Assembly: GCF_000717175.1 (NCBI RefSeq)
Contig: NZ_JNYD01000007.1
Coordinates: forward strand, 62,001-126,000
DNA: 64,000 nucleotides
Direction of reading: 5' to 3'
Origin: Pseudonocardia autotrophica
Lineage (GTDB): Bacteria; Actinomycetota; Actinomycetes; Mycobacteriales; Pseudonocardiaceae
Below the pieces are notes generated by a model, which did not search any database, was not told the DNA's origin, and was given only the letters and a program-made list of their open reading frames with translations. Positions within the stretch are counted from its first letter, which is position 1. Every line of letters starts with the position of its first letter. Shown here in pieces: positions 38,723-47,284 of the stretch. The translations under genes and the position numbers were made by a program.

Positions 38723-39615
38723 CCGCCACGCCGATCACCGCCCCCGTCGGGGAGGCGACCACGGCGAGCGGCGCCGCGACCACCCGGGCACTGCTGCGCC
38801 GCACCGGCCGGGCCGGGGTCACCATCGTCGTCGCGCTCGTGGTGCTGGGCCTGCTGTGGCAGGCACTGCTGCTGGTGTTCGACGTGTCCGCGTTCGTCGG
38901 GAAGTCGCCGCTCGACGTCGTGCAGTACCTGTTCTCCGACACCCCGCCGCGCGGCGTGCGGCCGGCCTCGATGAGGGCGGAACAGGCGCGGGCGGACAGC
39001 TTCGGCGCGCTCGGCACCACGCTGGTCAACGCGCTGATCGGCTTCGTGGCCGGCATGGTCGTCGCCACGCTGGTCGCGATCGGGTTCGTGCTGTGGAAGC
39101 CGGTCGAGTTCGCGTTCATGCCGATCGCCATGCTGCTGCGCTCCGTGCCGCTGGTCGCGATGGCGCCGGTGCTGCTGCTGATCTTCGGCCAGGGCAAGGT
39201 CGGGATCGCGGTCATCGCGGCGATCGTGGTGCTCTTCCCGGTGCTGGTGAACATCGTGGTCGGGCTGAACTCGGCCTCGCCGCAGTCGCTGGACCTCATC
39301 ACGGTCAACGGCGGGTCGGCCCTGACGGCGCTGGTCAAGGTCCGGATCCCGTCGGCGCTGCCGGAGTTCCTCGCGGCGATGCGGATCTCGGTCCCGGGCG
39401 CGATCGTCGGCTCCATGCTGGCCGAGTGGCTCGTGGGCTTCGCGGGCATGGGCGGCGTGCTGTCCGGCTACAAGGGCTCGGGCAACTACGGCGGCGTCTG
39501 GACGATCGTGGCCCTCGCCGTGATCGCGTCGATCGTGCTCTACGAGCTGGCGACCATCCTCGAAGCCGCCGTGCTCACCCGCTGGGGCCCGAACGCCGGC
39601 GTCAGCACCGGCTGA
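38719..39615 (+). CDS. ABC importer permease 2
   Basis: A 298-aa second permease of the same family, with the EAA loop DLITVNGGSALTALVKVRIPSALPEFLAAMRISVPGAIVGSMLAEW near 193-238. The outer loop after helix 1 contains an insert rich in Arg and Ala (SDTPPRGVRPASMRAEQARAD). It is coupled to permease 1 (ATGA). It ends only 7 bases before the convergent SWIM gene, with no obvious terminator between them. Confidence 0.9.
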   Translation: MTATPITAPVGEATTASGAATTRALLRRTGRAGVTIVVALVVLGLLWQALLLVFDVSAFVGKSPLDVVQYLFSDTPPRGVRPASMRAEQARADSFGALGTTLVNALIGFVAGMVVATLVAIGFVLWKPVEFAFMPIAMLLRSVPLVAMAPVLLLIFGQGKVGIAVIAAIVVLFPVLVNIVVGLNSASPQSLDLITVNGGSALTALVKVRIPSALPEFLAAMRISVPGAIVGSMLAEWLVGFAGMGGVLSGYKGSGNYGGVWTIVALAVIASIVLYELATILEAAVLTRWGPNAGVSTG

Positions 39616-39622
39616 GACACCG

Positions 39623-40447
39623 CTACTCGGCGAGCTGCTCGTACGCGGGTCGCAGCAGGTCGCGGACCTTGCGCCGGCGCACCTCGATCGGCAGCTCCGG
39701 CACCTGCTCGAGCAGTGCGCCCGGCTCGGGCTCGGCCGGGGCGAACCGGGTGAGGTCGAGCTCGCCGGCCGCGTAGAACCCGTCGAGCAGCTCGCCGAGG
39801 GGACGCGCCGTCTCCTCGGCGACGGGCTCGGGCGCCGCCGTGCTCCCGCGGCGGCGGCGCAGGTTCGCCAGCAGGGTCTCGCGGTCCCGTCCGCGCAGGG
39901 CGAGGACCTCGAACGGGTCCGCGTCGAACCGCTCGGCGAGCAGGTAGAACACCGCCGCGAGGTGCTTGCAGGGGACCGTGGCGTCCGGACACGTGCAGTC
40001 CATCGACAGGTCGCGCTGCGACGCGGGGAACAGCGCCAGGCCGAGCCCGGCGAACAGCTCCTCGATCTCCGGCGGCATCCCGCCGGCCAGCAGCGTGGCG
40101 GCGTACCAGGCGTCGTCGGCCAGGGCCTGCTCGGCCCGGGCCCAGTCCTGCTTGCCCCAGGCCGGGATGCCGATGCGGACCTTGTAGGGGGTCGGCCGGG
40201 TGCCCTGCACCAGCGCGACGACGGCGCCCGCGTCGACCTCGCAGGACACGATCTGCCCGGAGCGGGCGTAGTTCCGCCCACGCGCCATGCGCCCGCCGAC
40301 CCCGAGCGACTCCAGCACGGCGATGAACCGCGCCGACCACCAGGTGCGGGCCACGGTGCCGCGGGTGGAGTGGATCTGGATGCCGCCCTCGACGCGCAGC
40401 GGCCGGCGCGGCACGTCCTCCTGGGCCCAGAACGGCTGGTCGCTCAT
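39623..40447 (-). CDS. SWIM zinc finger protein, partner of the SNF2 helicase
   Basis: A 274-aa cytosolic protein with a SWIM zinc finger CTCPDATVPCKH at 151-162 (CxC...CxH), a motif that binds DNA or protein in SWI2/SNF2 and MuDR contexts. An N-terminal domain (TWWSARFIAVLESLGVGGRMARGRNYARSGQIVSCEV) is conserved among bacterial SWIM proteins found beside SNF2 helicases. ATG 40447 overlaps the helicase stop by 4 bases, so the two proteins are made together and probably form a complex that remodels or repairs DNA-bound structures. Confidence 0.9.
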   Translation of the reverse strand: MSDQPFWAQEDVPRRPLRVEGGIQIHSTRGTVARTWWSARFIAVLESLGVGGRMARGRNYARSGQIVSCEVDAGAVVALVQGTRPTPYKVRIGIPAWGKQDWARAEQALADDAWYAATLLAGGMPPEIEELFAGLGLALFPASQRDLSMDCTCPDATVPCKHLAAVFYLLAERFDADPFEVLALRGRDRETLLANLRRRRGSTAAPEPVAEETARPLGELLDGFYAAGELDLTRFAPAEPEPGALLEQVPELPIEVRRRKVRDLLRPAYEQLAE

Positions 40448-43400
40448 TCCTCGGCCACCGCCTCCGCACCCAGGGCGAAGACGGACCGCAGCTCGCCCGT
40501 GGACAGCTCCGTGAGCCACCCCTCGCCGTCGCTGATCACCATGTCCGACAACGCCTTCTTCGACTCGATCAGCGCATCGATCCGCTCCTCGACGGTGCCG
40601 GGGCACACGAACTTCCGGACCTGGACCGTGCGCCCCTGGCCGATGCGGAACGCCCGGTCCGTGGCCTGTTCCTCGACGGCCGGGTTCCACCAGCGGTCCA
40701 GGTGCACGACGTGGTTGGCCGCGGTGAGCGTGAGCCCCGTGCCGCCGGCCTTGAGCGACAGCAGGAAGATCGACGGGCCCTCCCCGGACTGGAAGCGCTC
40801 GACCATCGCGTCCCGCTGCTTCTTCGGCGTGCCGCCGTGCAGGTGCAGCACCTCCTGGTCGAACCGGGCGGACAGGTGCGGCACCAGCATCGACGCGAAC
40901 TCGGTGAACTGCGAGAACAGCAGCACCTTGTCGCCCTCGGCCAGGATCTCGGCCAGCAGCTCCTCGAGCCGCGCGACCTTGCCGGAGCGCTTCCCGATCG
41001 CCGAGCCGTCGTGCAGCAGCTGGGCGGGGTGATTGCAGACCTGCTTGAGCTTGGCCATCGCGGCCAGCACGTTGCCGCGGCGCTGGATGCCGACCGAGTC
41101 CTCGATCTTCTCCATCATGTCGTCGACGATCGTGCGGTAGAGCGAGGCCTGTTCGCGGGTCAGGTGGTACTCCTGCTTGATCTCGATCTTCTCCGGCAGG
41201 TCGTCGATCACCGTGGGGTCGGTCTTCAGCCGGCGCAGCAGGTACGGGCGGGTGATGCGGCGCAACGTCTCCGCGGCCTCCGGGCTGCCGTGCCGCTCGA
41301 TCGGCACCGAGAAACGCTGCCGGAAGCGTTCCGGGGTGCCGAGCATGCCGGGGTTGAGGAAGTCCATGATCGACCACAGCTCGGCCAGCCGGTTCTCCAT
41401 CGGCGTGCCGGTGAGCGCGATCCGGTGCCCGGCCACGATCCGCCGCGCCGCCTTCGACGGGGCGGCGTTGCTGTTCTTGATCGCCTGCGCCTCGTCGAGC
41501 ACCAGGCGGTGCCAGGGCAGCGACTCCAGCTCCTCGATGTCCCGGGACGCGGTGCCGTAGGTGGTGACCACGATGTCGGTGTCCGCCAACTGCTCGCGCA
41601 ACGCCTCGCCGCGCGGCCGGCCGGGACCGTGGTGGGCGTGGACGCGGAGGTCCGGCGCGAACCGCGCCGCCTCCCGCTGCCAGGTGCCGACCAGCGACAT
41701 CGGGCAGAGGATCAGCGTGGGGCCGGGCGGGGCCTGTTGCCGTTCGCGTGCCTCGAGGGCCAGGAGCTGGATCGTCTTGCCCAGGCCCATGTCGTCCGCC
41801 AGGCAGGCGCCGAGGCCGAGCGACGAGAGGAACGCGAGCCAGGACAGCCCGCGCTTCTGGTAGGGCCGCAGCTCGGCCCGGAACCCCGGCGGCGGGTCGA
41901 GCGGCTCGAGCGTGCGGTCCGCCGTGCCGCCGAGCAGGTCGCCGATCCAGCCCTCGGCCGCGACCGAGGTGATCGGCAGGGGAGTGTCGACGGCGCCCTG
42001 GGCCAGCGCCAGCGCGTCGGCCGCGGTGCCGGAGCCGCGGCGGGCGTTCTGCCGCCGCAGGAACTCCAGGCCGCGGGCCAGCGCGTCCGCGTCGACGCTC
42101 ACCCACTGGCCGCGGATCCGGACCAGCTTGGCCTTGGCCGCGACCAGCGCGGCGATCTCCTCCTCGTCGAGCTCCTCGTCGCCGGCGGCGAGGGTCCAGC
42201 GGAACCTCGCGAGCTCCTCCCGGCCGAGCCCACCACGCGTGACGACGCCCGGTGCCGGCGGCGAGGACACCGACAGCCGGAGCCCGAGCGGGCGCCGCCC
42301 GGTCCACCCCGCCGGGAGCTGCACGCCGAAGCCCGCCGCGAGCAGCCGCGCGGCGTCCTCGGTGAGGAAGCGGTGCGCCTCGTCGAGCTCGAGGTCGAGC
42401 TCCTCGGGCCGGGCCTGGCGCAGCGCGCCGGTGAGCGGCGGGTAGACCAGCGCGGCCCGGCCCAGCTCGGCCAGCAGCAGCTCCTGCGCCGAGGTGATCA
42501 GCCGGTCGGCGCGCCCCGCCCAGACGTCGTCGGCCGGGAGGACCAGGCTCGGGTCCTCGGTCGACTGCAGCTGGAACTCCAGCACCCAGCGCGTGCCGTC
42601 GCCGGTCTGGTCGAGCGGGTCGTCCCCGGGGTCCCCGGGATCGTGCAGGGTGCCGATCTCGGCGAGACGGAAGGTGGCGCGGGCCGGCCCGGTCTCCTCG
42701 GTGGTGACGGCGTCCCACGGGCCGAGCGCGTCCGCCAGCGTGGCGAGCTCCCGCTCCGTCGCCTCGAACCGCGGGTCCGGTCCGGCGAGGGCGGCGAGCC
42801 AGGCCTCCGTGGCGGGCAACGCCTTCGGCGCGCGGCCGCGGCGCGGCGGGACGAGGGCGACGGGCGCGTCCGCCCGGGCCAGGCGCTCGCGGACCGCGGC
42901 GTCGACCAGGGTGTCGAGAGCGCCGTCGACAAGCAGGTCGGGGGAGTGCCCGGCGGTGTCGCCGGTGCGCCGCTGCTCGGCGCGGCCCACCGGGGGCAGC
43001 GCCTCGACGAGCGAGCGGCGCGCCACGGCGTCGAGCCCCTGGACCACGGGCCGCCACCGCGCCTCGGGCCCCGGCCGCAGGGTGGGCAGGACGCGCCCGC
43101 CGGCGGCGAGATCGTCCGCGAAGGCCGCGAGGGCCCGCAGGTGGACGACGGAGGCGCCGTACCGCACGTCCTCGGCCGGGTCGGCCAGCTCGCCCGGCTC
43201 GACCACGACCGCCGGCACGGTCCACGGCGTCAACGACACCTCGGACGACCGCCGGCCGGACGCCGTGCGGCGCACCAGCTCCGGCGACTCCACCGGCCCG
43301 TTCGCACGGGAGGGGAGCAGCAGCGTGATCGACGTCTGCTTGCCGGGGTGGATCCCGGCCAGCTGCGACGCCGGCACGGCGAACGGGTGCGGCCGCGCGC

Positions 43401-43500
43401 TCCGCAGCGAGCGGCGCGAGGTGGTGGCGGGGCGCTCACCGTCCTCCGCCCAGAGCACGACGCCCCGGGCGGGGGACCAGAGGGCGTGGACGACCAGCAC
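40444..43500 (-). CDS. SNF2-family DNA helicase/ATPase (HelZ-like)
   Basis: A 1018-aa Swi2/Snf2-type DNA translocase. The N-terminal ~540 residues are the bacterial SNF2-associated domain. The motor follows: motif I DDMGLGKT near 571, motif II DEAQ near 670, motif III LTGTPMENR, motif V LKAGGTGLTLTAANHV and motif VI QATDRAFRIGQ near 945. It lacks a RING or HIRAN domain. Mycobacterial Rv2101 (HelZ) is a related protein. GTG 43500 lies 6 bases after TAGCCT of a damage-type promoter, suggesting a leaderless, damage-induced message. It is coupled to the SWIM gene. Confidence 0.93.
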   Translation of the reverse strand: MLVVHALWSPARGVVLWAEDGERPATTSRRSLRSARPHPFAVPASQLAGIHPGKQTSITLLLPSRANGPVESPELVRRTASGRRSSEVSLTPWTVPAVVVEPGELADPAEDVRYGASVVHLRALAAFADDLAAGGRVLPTLRPGPEARWRPVVQGLDAVARRSLVEALPPVGRAEQRRTGDTAGHSPDLLVDGALDTLVDAAVRERLARADAPVALVPPRRGRAPKALPATEAWLAALAGPDPRFEATERELATLADALGPWDAVTTEETGPARATFRLAEIGTLHDPGDPGDDPLDQTGDGTRWVLEFQLQSTEDPSLVLPADDVWAGRADRLITSAQELLLAELGRAALVYPPLTGALRQARPEELDLELDEAHRFLTEDAARLLAAGFGVQLPAGWTGRRPLGLRLSVSSPPAPGVVTRGGLGREELARFRWTLAAGDEELDEEEIAALVAAKAKLVRIRGQWVSVDADALARGLEFLRRQNARRGSGTAADALALAQGAVDTPLPITSVAAEGWIGDLLGGTADRTLEPLDPPPGFRAELRPYQKRGLSWLAFLSSLGLGACLADDMGLGKTIQLLALEARERQQAPPGPTLILCPMSLVGTWQREAARFAPDLRVHAHHGPGRPRGEALREQLADTDIVVTTYGTASRDIEELESLPWHRLVLDEAQAIKNSNAAPSKAARRIVAGHRIALTGTPMENRLAELWSIMDFLNPGMLGTPERFRQRFSVPIERHGSPEAAETLRRITRPYLLRRLKTDPTVIDDLPEKIEIKQEYHLTREQASLYRTIVDDMMEKIEDSVGIQRRGNVLAAMAKLKQVCNHPAQLLHDGSAIGKRSGKVARLEELLAEILAEGDKVLLFSQFTEFASMLVPHLSARFDQEVLHLHGGTPKKQRDAMVERFQSGEGPSIFLLSLKAGGTGLTLTAANHVVHLDRWWNPAVEEQATDRAFRIGQGRTVQVRKFVCPGTVEERIDALIESKKALSDMVISDGEGWLTELSTGELRSVFALGAEAVAEE

Positions 43501-43506
43501 AGGACC

Positions 43507-43528
43507 AGGCTACGAGCCACCCCCGACA
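43507..43528 (-). promoter_or_regulatory. DNA-damage (PafBC/RecA-NDp type) promoter of the SNF2 gene
   Basis: On the minus strand, TGTCGG (43528-43523), 10 bases, TAGCCT (43512-43507), then 6 bases to the GTG at 43500. The 10-base spacer differs from that of the uvrB promoter at one base only, and the upstream AAC is also shared. Confidence 0.7.
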
Positions 43529-43551
43529 GTTCCGCACCCCCGGCACGATCA

Positions 43552-43943
43552 CCCGCGAGTCGGCGGTCTCGGGCGCCCGAACGACATCCCGGGCGACGAC
43601 GAGGTGCAACTCGGTAGCGCGGAAGTGCCGACTCGGGCGTCCCTGGGTCGGAGGCGGTGCGAGCGGCTCGGGTGTTTGCACGACTCCCGGCCCTCATGAT
43701 CGACGGCGGCGTGCGGTATGGGTCGCCGAGGACCATGGGGGTGCATCGGAACACGATCAGCGGCGCTGCAGAAGGGTTCCTCGCGGCCGTGATCGTCGTC
43801 TGCGGGCATCGAGGGCAGTCCCGCCCGCCCTCAGTGCACCTCGACGACGATCACGACGCATTCCGAGATGTGCGATTCGGTCGCCCGGAAGTGCCGACTC
43901 GCGGTGCCGGAGGTCCCGACTCGCGGTGCCGGAGGTCCCGACT
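43552..43943. repeat. Intergenic repeat cluster (three related blocks plus a 22-base tandem)
   Basis: The 470-base gap 43501-43970 holds no credible gene. Three related ~35-base blocks share CGGAAGTGCCGACTCG or a close form: 43602-43636 (+), 43868-43902 (+) and 43552-43588 (inverted, more diverged). At 43900-43943 two exact copies of a 22-base unit (CGCGGTGCCGGAGGTCCCGACT) follow directly. This looks like a dispersed palindromic or REP-like element. No function is visible. Confidence 0.7.
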
Positions 43944-43970
43944 CGCGGAGCGAGGGCGCGGCTGGCGGGT

Positions 43971-44279
43971 CTACAGGGCGTACTGCGGGCGGGCCTCGAG
44001 CGGGACGAGGTCGACGTAGTCCGGGTGCTTCTCGATCCACCCCCGGATGAAGGGGCAGTCCGGGTGGACCGCCAGCCCGCGCTTCCGGGCGTTGTCCAGC
44101 GCGAAGCGCGCGAGCTTGCCGCCCAGGCCCTGGCCTTCGTACATCGAGTCGATCTCGGTGTGCGTGAAGGTGATCTTCCCGGGCTCGGCGCGGTAGTTCG
44201 CGAAGCCGGCGAGCCTCCCGTCGACGTGGATCTCGAATCTGGACCACTCGGCGACGTCGAGGATCATGGGCTCGGTCAT
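43971..44279 (-). CDS. Small GNAT-type N-acetyltransferase (YjdJ-like)
   Basis: A 102-aa compact GNAT domain: GRLAGFANYRAEPGKITFTHTEIDSMYEGQGLGGKLARFALDNARKRGLAVHPDCPFIRGWIEKHPDY. The acetyl-CoA loop is the EGQGLGGKLA segment, and CPF..W..KHPDY is typical of the YjdJ subgroup. The substrate is unknown. ATG 44279 overlaps the pirin stop by 4 bases (ATGA), so it is the second gene of a pirin operon. Confidence 0.88.
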   Translation of the reverse strand: MTEPMILDVAEWSRFEIHVDGRLAGFANYRAEPGKITFTHTEIDSMYEGQGLGGKLARFALDNARKRGLAVHPDCPFIRGWIEKHPDYVDLVPLEARPQYAL

Positions 44280-45262
44280 GCCGTCGATCCTCCCAGGCCC
44301 CCGTGCGGCACGTACGAGGCGGGGATGACGCCGAGCTTCCCCTTCTGGTAGTCCTCGAAGGCAGCCAGCACCTCGGCCCGGGTGTTCATCACGAACGGGC
44401 CGCCCCACGCGACCGGCTCGCGGATCGGCCGCCCGCCGAGCAGCACGACGTCGAGCGCCGGGGTGCGCGAGTCCTGCCCGCGGTTCCCCGCCACCGTGAT
44501 CAGGTCGCCCGGCCCGAACAGCGCCAGCTGCCCCTCACGGATCGGACGCTCGTCCTTCCCGACCGTCCCGGCGCCGGACAGCACGTAGACGAGGGCGTTG
44601 AAGTCCCGCCGCCACGGCAGCCGCATGCGGGCTCCGGGGGAGACGGTCGCGTGCATCATCGCCATCGGCGTGTAGGTCGATCCCGGACCCTCGTGCCCGG
44701 CCAGCTCGCCGGCGATCACCCGGATCAGGGCGCCGCCGTCGGGCGTGGTGAGCAGGGCGGACTCGCGGGCGCGCAGGTCCTGGTACTTCGGCTCCAGCCA
44801 CTTCTGTGCCTTCGGCAGGTTCACCCACAGCTGCAGGCCGTGGAACAGCCCGCCGCTGGCCACCAGCGCCTCCGGCGGCCGCTCGATGTGCAGCAGCCCG
44901 CCCCCGGCCGTCATCCACTGCGTGTCGCCGTTGGTGATGTTCCCGCCGCCGCCGTGGCTGTCCTGGTGCTCGAACTCGCCGTCGATGATGTAGGTGACGG
45001 TCTCGAAGCCGCGGTGCGGGTGCCACGACGTGCCCTTCGGCTCGCCGGGCGCGTACTCCACCTCGCCCATCTGGTCCATGTGCAGGAAGGGGTCGAGATC
45101 GCGCAGGTCGACCCCCTGGAAGGCGCGGCGCACGGGGAAGCCCTCGCCCTCGTACCCGCGCGGCGCGGCCGTGACGGAGCGGACCCCGCGGTCGAGGTCG
45201 GTGGGTCCGGGTTCGGGGACGCGCGGCAGCGCGGTGACGTCGGCGACGGTGACGGCGGGCAT
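44276..45262 (-). CDS. Pirin family protein
   Basis: A 328-aa bicupin. The N-terminal cupin carries the metal-binding set HPHRGFETVTYIIDGEFEHQDSHG (about residues 79-102) and IERPPEA. The C-terminal cupin is MMHATVSPGARMRLPWRRDFNALVYVLSGAGTVG. Pirins are iron-binding proteins. Some have quercetinase activity, others regulate metabolism. GGAGGTC lies 3-9 bases before ATG 45262. The upstream region has paired TTGAG/CTCAA half-sites (45292-45316) suggesting a repressor site. Confidence 0.9.
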   Translation of the reverse strand: MPAVTVADVTALPRVPEPGPTDLDRGVRSVTAAPRGYEGEGFPVRRAFQGVDLRDLDPFLHMDQMGEVEYAPGEPKGTSWHPHRGFETVTYIIDGEFEHQDSHGGGGNITNGDTQWMTAGGGLLHIERPPEALVASGGLFHGLQLWVNLPKAQKWLEPKYQDLRARESALLTTPDGGALIRVIAGELAGHEGPGSTYTPMAMMHATVSPGARMRLPWRRDFNALVYVLSGAGTVGKDERPIREGQLALFGPGDLITVAGNRGQDSRTPALDVVLLGGRPIREPVAWGGPFVMNTRAEVLAAFEDYQKGKLGVIPASYVPHGGLGGSTA

Positions 45263-45291
45263 CGGGACCTCCGGGGTCGACGGGCATCTGC

Positions 45292-45316
45292 TTGAGCTCG
45301 CAACTAACTGGCTCAA
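45292..45316. promoter_or_regulatory. Possible operator between pirin and acetyltransferase genes
   Basis: TTGAG (45292-45296) and CTCAA (45312-45316) are inverted 5-bp half-sites 15 bases apart, around the AT-richer stretch CAACTAACTGG. This is the most AT-rich patch in the divergent gap, resembling a MarR-type operator. Weak evidence. Confidence 0.35.
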
Positions 45317-45351
45317 CCGTAGCCCACCCCGTGGTGTTCCATCATGGTCCC

Positions 45352-45873
45352 GTGCACCGACCCGTCCGGCCCGCGACCCTCGACGACCTGCCGGCCGTCG
45401 CGGCGGTCTACGCCCCGTACGTCGAGCGAACGGTCACGACGTTCGACGAGGAGGTTCCGGACCTGGACACGTGGCAGGCCAAGCTCGCCGCGCTCACCGC
45501 GGGCGCCCTGCCCTTCCTCGTCGCCGAGCTCGACGGCCGGGTCGCCGGGTTCGCGTACGCCTCGCCCTGGCGGGGCGCCAAGGCCGCGTACCGGCGGACC
45601 GTCGAGAACACGGTGTACCTCGCCGAGGACGCGGCCGGGCGCGGTCTGGGCGGGGCGCTGCTCACTCGCCTGCTCGACGAGTGCCGCACGGCCGGGTTCG
45701 AGCAGGTCGTCGCCGTGATCGCGGACCCGGAGGGCAACCCGGCCTCGGTCGCGCTGCACCTGCGGGCCGGGTTCCGCGAGGTCGGGGTGCTGCGCGGGGT
45801 CGGGCGCAAGCACGGCCGGGTCCTCGACACCGCGCTCTACCAGCGCTCCCTTGACGACGACCGGGCACCGTGA
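45352..45873 (+). CDS. GNAT acetyltransferase, phosphinothricin/methionine-sulfoximine acetyltransferase-like
   Basis: A 173-aa GNAT enzyme of the Pat/MddA type: VRPATLDDLPAVAAVYAPYVERTVTTFDEEVPDLDTW at the N-terminus, GFAYASPWRGAKAAYRRTVENTVYLAEDAAGRGLGGALLTRLLDEC as the acetyl-CoA site, and NPASVALHLRAGFREVGVLRGVGRKHGRVLDTALYQRSL. Such enzymes acetylate L-methionine sulfoximine or phosphinothricin-like amines and protect glutamine synthetase. GTG 45352 fits the family start. GTG 45331, 5 bases after TAGCCC, is an in-frame alternative. Confidence 0.88.
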   Translation: MHRPVRPATLDDLPAVAAVYAPYVERTVTTFDEEVPDLDTWQAKLAALTAGALPFLVAELDGRVAGFAYASPWRGAKAAYRRTVENTVYLAEDAAGRGLGGALLTRLLDECRTAGFEQVVAVIADPEGNPASVALHLRAGFREVGVLRGVGRKHGRVLDTALYQRSLDDDRAP

Positions 45874-45964
45874 TCGTCGGACGGTCTCGACCGGCTGCCC
45901 GCCCCGCACCAGACTGACCCGGTCGCCCCCGCACCGGAGCGGGGGCCGGACCGGAGGGGGCCGC

Positions 45965-46852
45965 GTGGCCGAGCCGACCGTCGTGCTGGAGAAGCTGTCG
46001 TTCCTGGAGGGCCCGCGCTGGCGCGGGGGCCGGGTCTGGGTGAGCGACTTCTACACCCACCGGGTGCTCAGCGCCGAGGCCGACGGGAGCGACCTGCGGG
46101 TCGAGGCGACCGTGCCCGCCCAGCCCTCGGGGACCGGGCTGCTGCCCGACGGCCGGGTGCTGATCGTGTCGATGCGCGACCAGAAGATCCTGCGCCGGGA
46201 GCAGGACGGCACGCTGGTCACGCACGCCGACCTGAGCGGCCTCGCCCGAGGGGTGCTCAACGACATGGCGGTCGACCGGCAGGGCCGCTGCTGGGTCGGG
46301 TGCTTCGGCTTCGACCTGATGGGGGGCGCCGACCTGGAGCCCGGGCTGGTCATGCGGGTCGACCCCGACGGCGCGGCGGAGGTCGTGGCCGAGGAGGTCT
46401 ACTTCCCGAACGGCACGGTGGTCCGGGACGACACGCTCGTCGTCGCGGAGAGCTTCGGCAACCGCATGTCCGCCTTCGACATCCGGCCGGACGGCTCCCT
46501 CGGCGGCCGGCGGGACTGGGCCCGGTTCGGCGACCTGCCCGCCTCGCGGAACATCGGCGAGATGCTGCCCGGCCTGTCCGTGGTGCCCGACGGCATCGCC
46601 GAGCCCGACGCCGAGGGCGCGATCTGGGTGGCCGACGCCGACCACCACCGCGCCGTCCGGGTCCGCGAGGGCGGGGAGATCCTCGACGAGATCACGCTCG
46701 GCGAGCTGCAGACCTACGCCGTGGCGCTGGGCGGCGAGGACGGCCGCACCCTCTTCCTGGCCGCCGCCCCCAGCTTCCTCGAGCACGAGCGCCGGGACAC
46801 CCGGGACGCGGTGCTGCTGTCGACCCGCGTCGAGGTGCCCCTGGCGTCGTAG
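45965..46852 (+). CDS. SMP-30/gluconolactonase family protein
   Basis: A 295-aa six-bladed beta-propeller: FLEGPRWRGGRVWVSDFYTHRVL near the N-terminus (metal-binding Glu in EGPRW), LNDMAVDRQGRCWVGCFG (Asn/Asp), and GIAEPDAEGAIWVADADH near 213-230. Family members are Ca2+/Zn2+-dependent lactonases or esterases. No signal peptide is present, so it acts in the cytosol. The substrate is unknown. GGAGGG lies 7 bases before GTG 45965. The PPOX gene follows 9 bases downstream. Confidence 0.88.
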   Translation: MAEPTVVLEKLSFLEGPRWRGGRVWVSDFYTHRVLSAEADGSDLRVEATVPAQPSGTGLLPDGRVLIVSMRDQKILRREQDGTLVTHADLSGLARGVLNDMAVDRQGRCWVGCFGFDLMGGADLEPGLVMRVDPDGAAEVVAEEVYFPNGTVVRDDTLVVAESFGNRMSAFDIRPDGSLGGRRDWARFGDLPASRNIGEMLPGLSVVPDGIAEPDAEGAIWVADADHHRAVRVREGGEILDEITLGELQTYAVALGGEDGRTLFLAAAPSFLEHERRDTRDAVLLSTRVEVPLAS

Positions 46853-46861
46853 GCTCGGCGG

Positions 46862-47284
46862 GTGCCGTCCCTCGACGAGCGCGCGTGCCGGGAGCGGCTC
46901 GCGGCGCACCCCGTCGCCCGGCTCGCCACGCTGCGTGCGGACGGCACGCCCCGGCTCGTCCCGATCACGTTCGCGCTGGTCGACGGCCTGATCTGCTCGG
47001 CCGTCGACGAGGTGAAGCCGAAGCGGAGCACGAGGCTGGCCCGGCTCGCGGACGTCGCACGGGATCCGCGGGCCGCCGTCGTCGTCGACGAGTACGCCGA
47101 CGACTGGGCGCAGCTGTGGTGGGTCCGGGTGGACGGCAGCGCGGCGGTCCACGAGGCCGGCGCGCTGCGGGAGCGGGCGCTCGACGCCCTGCAGGCGAAG
47201 TACCCGCCCTACCGCGACGCGCGGCCGCGCGGCCCGCTGCTCGTCCTGACGCCGGAGAGGATCACCGGCTGGTCGGCGCGCTGA
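46862..47284 (+). CDS. PPOX-class F420-dependent oxidoreductase (TIGR03668-like)
   Basis: A 140-aa split-barrel protein: CRERLAAHPVARLATLRADGTPRLVPITFALVDGLICSAVDEVKPKRSTRLARLADVARDPRAAVVVDEYADDWAQLWWVRVDG. This matches the Rv0121c-type subgroup that binds the deazaflavin cofactor F420. The substrate is unknown. The stop codon of the preceding gene is part of TAGGCT, which ends 6 bases before GTG 46862, so it may have its own leaderless transcript inside the operon. It overlaps the convergent ester cyclase gene by 23 bases. Confidence 0.87.
   Translation: MPSLDERACRERLAAHPVARLATLRADGTPRLVPITFALVDGLICSAVDEVKPKRSTRLARLADVARDPRAAVVVDEYADDWAQLWWVRVDGSAAVHEAGALRERALDALQAKYPPYRDARPRGPLLVLTPERITGWSAR

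Noticed and set aside
43900..43943. Short CRISPR-like array
   Set aside because: The two 22-base units are directly adjacent with no spacers, and no cas genes are present.
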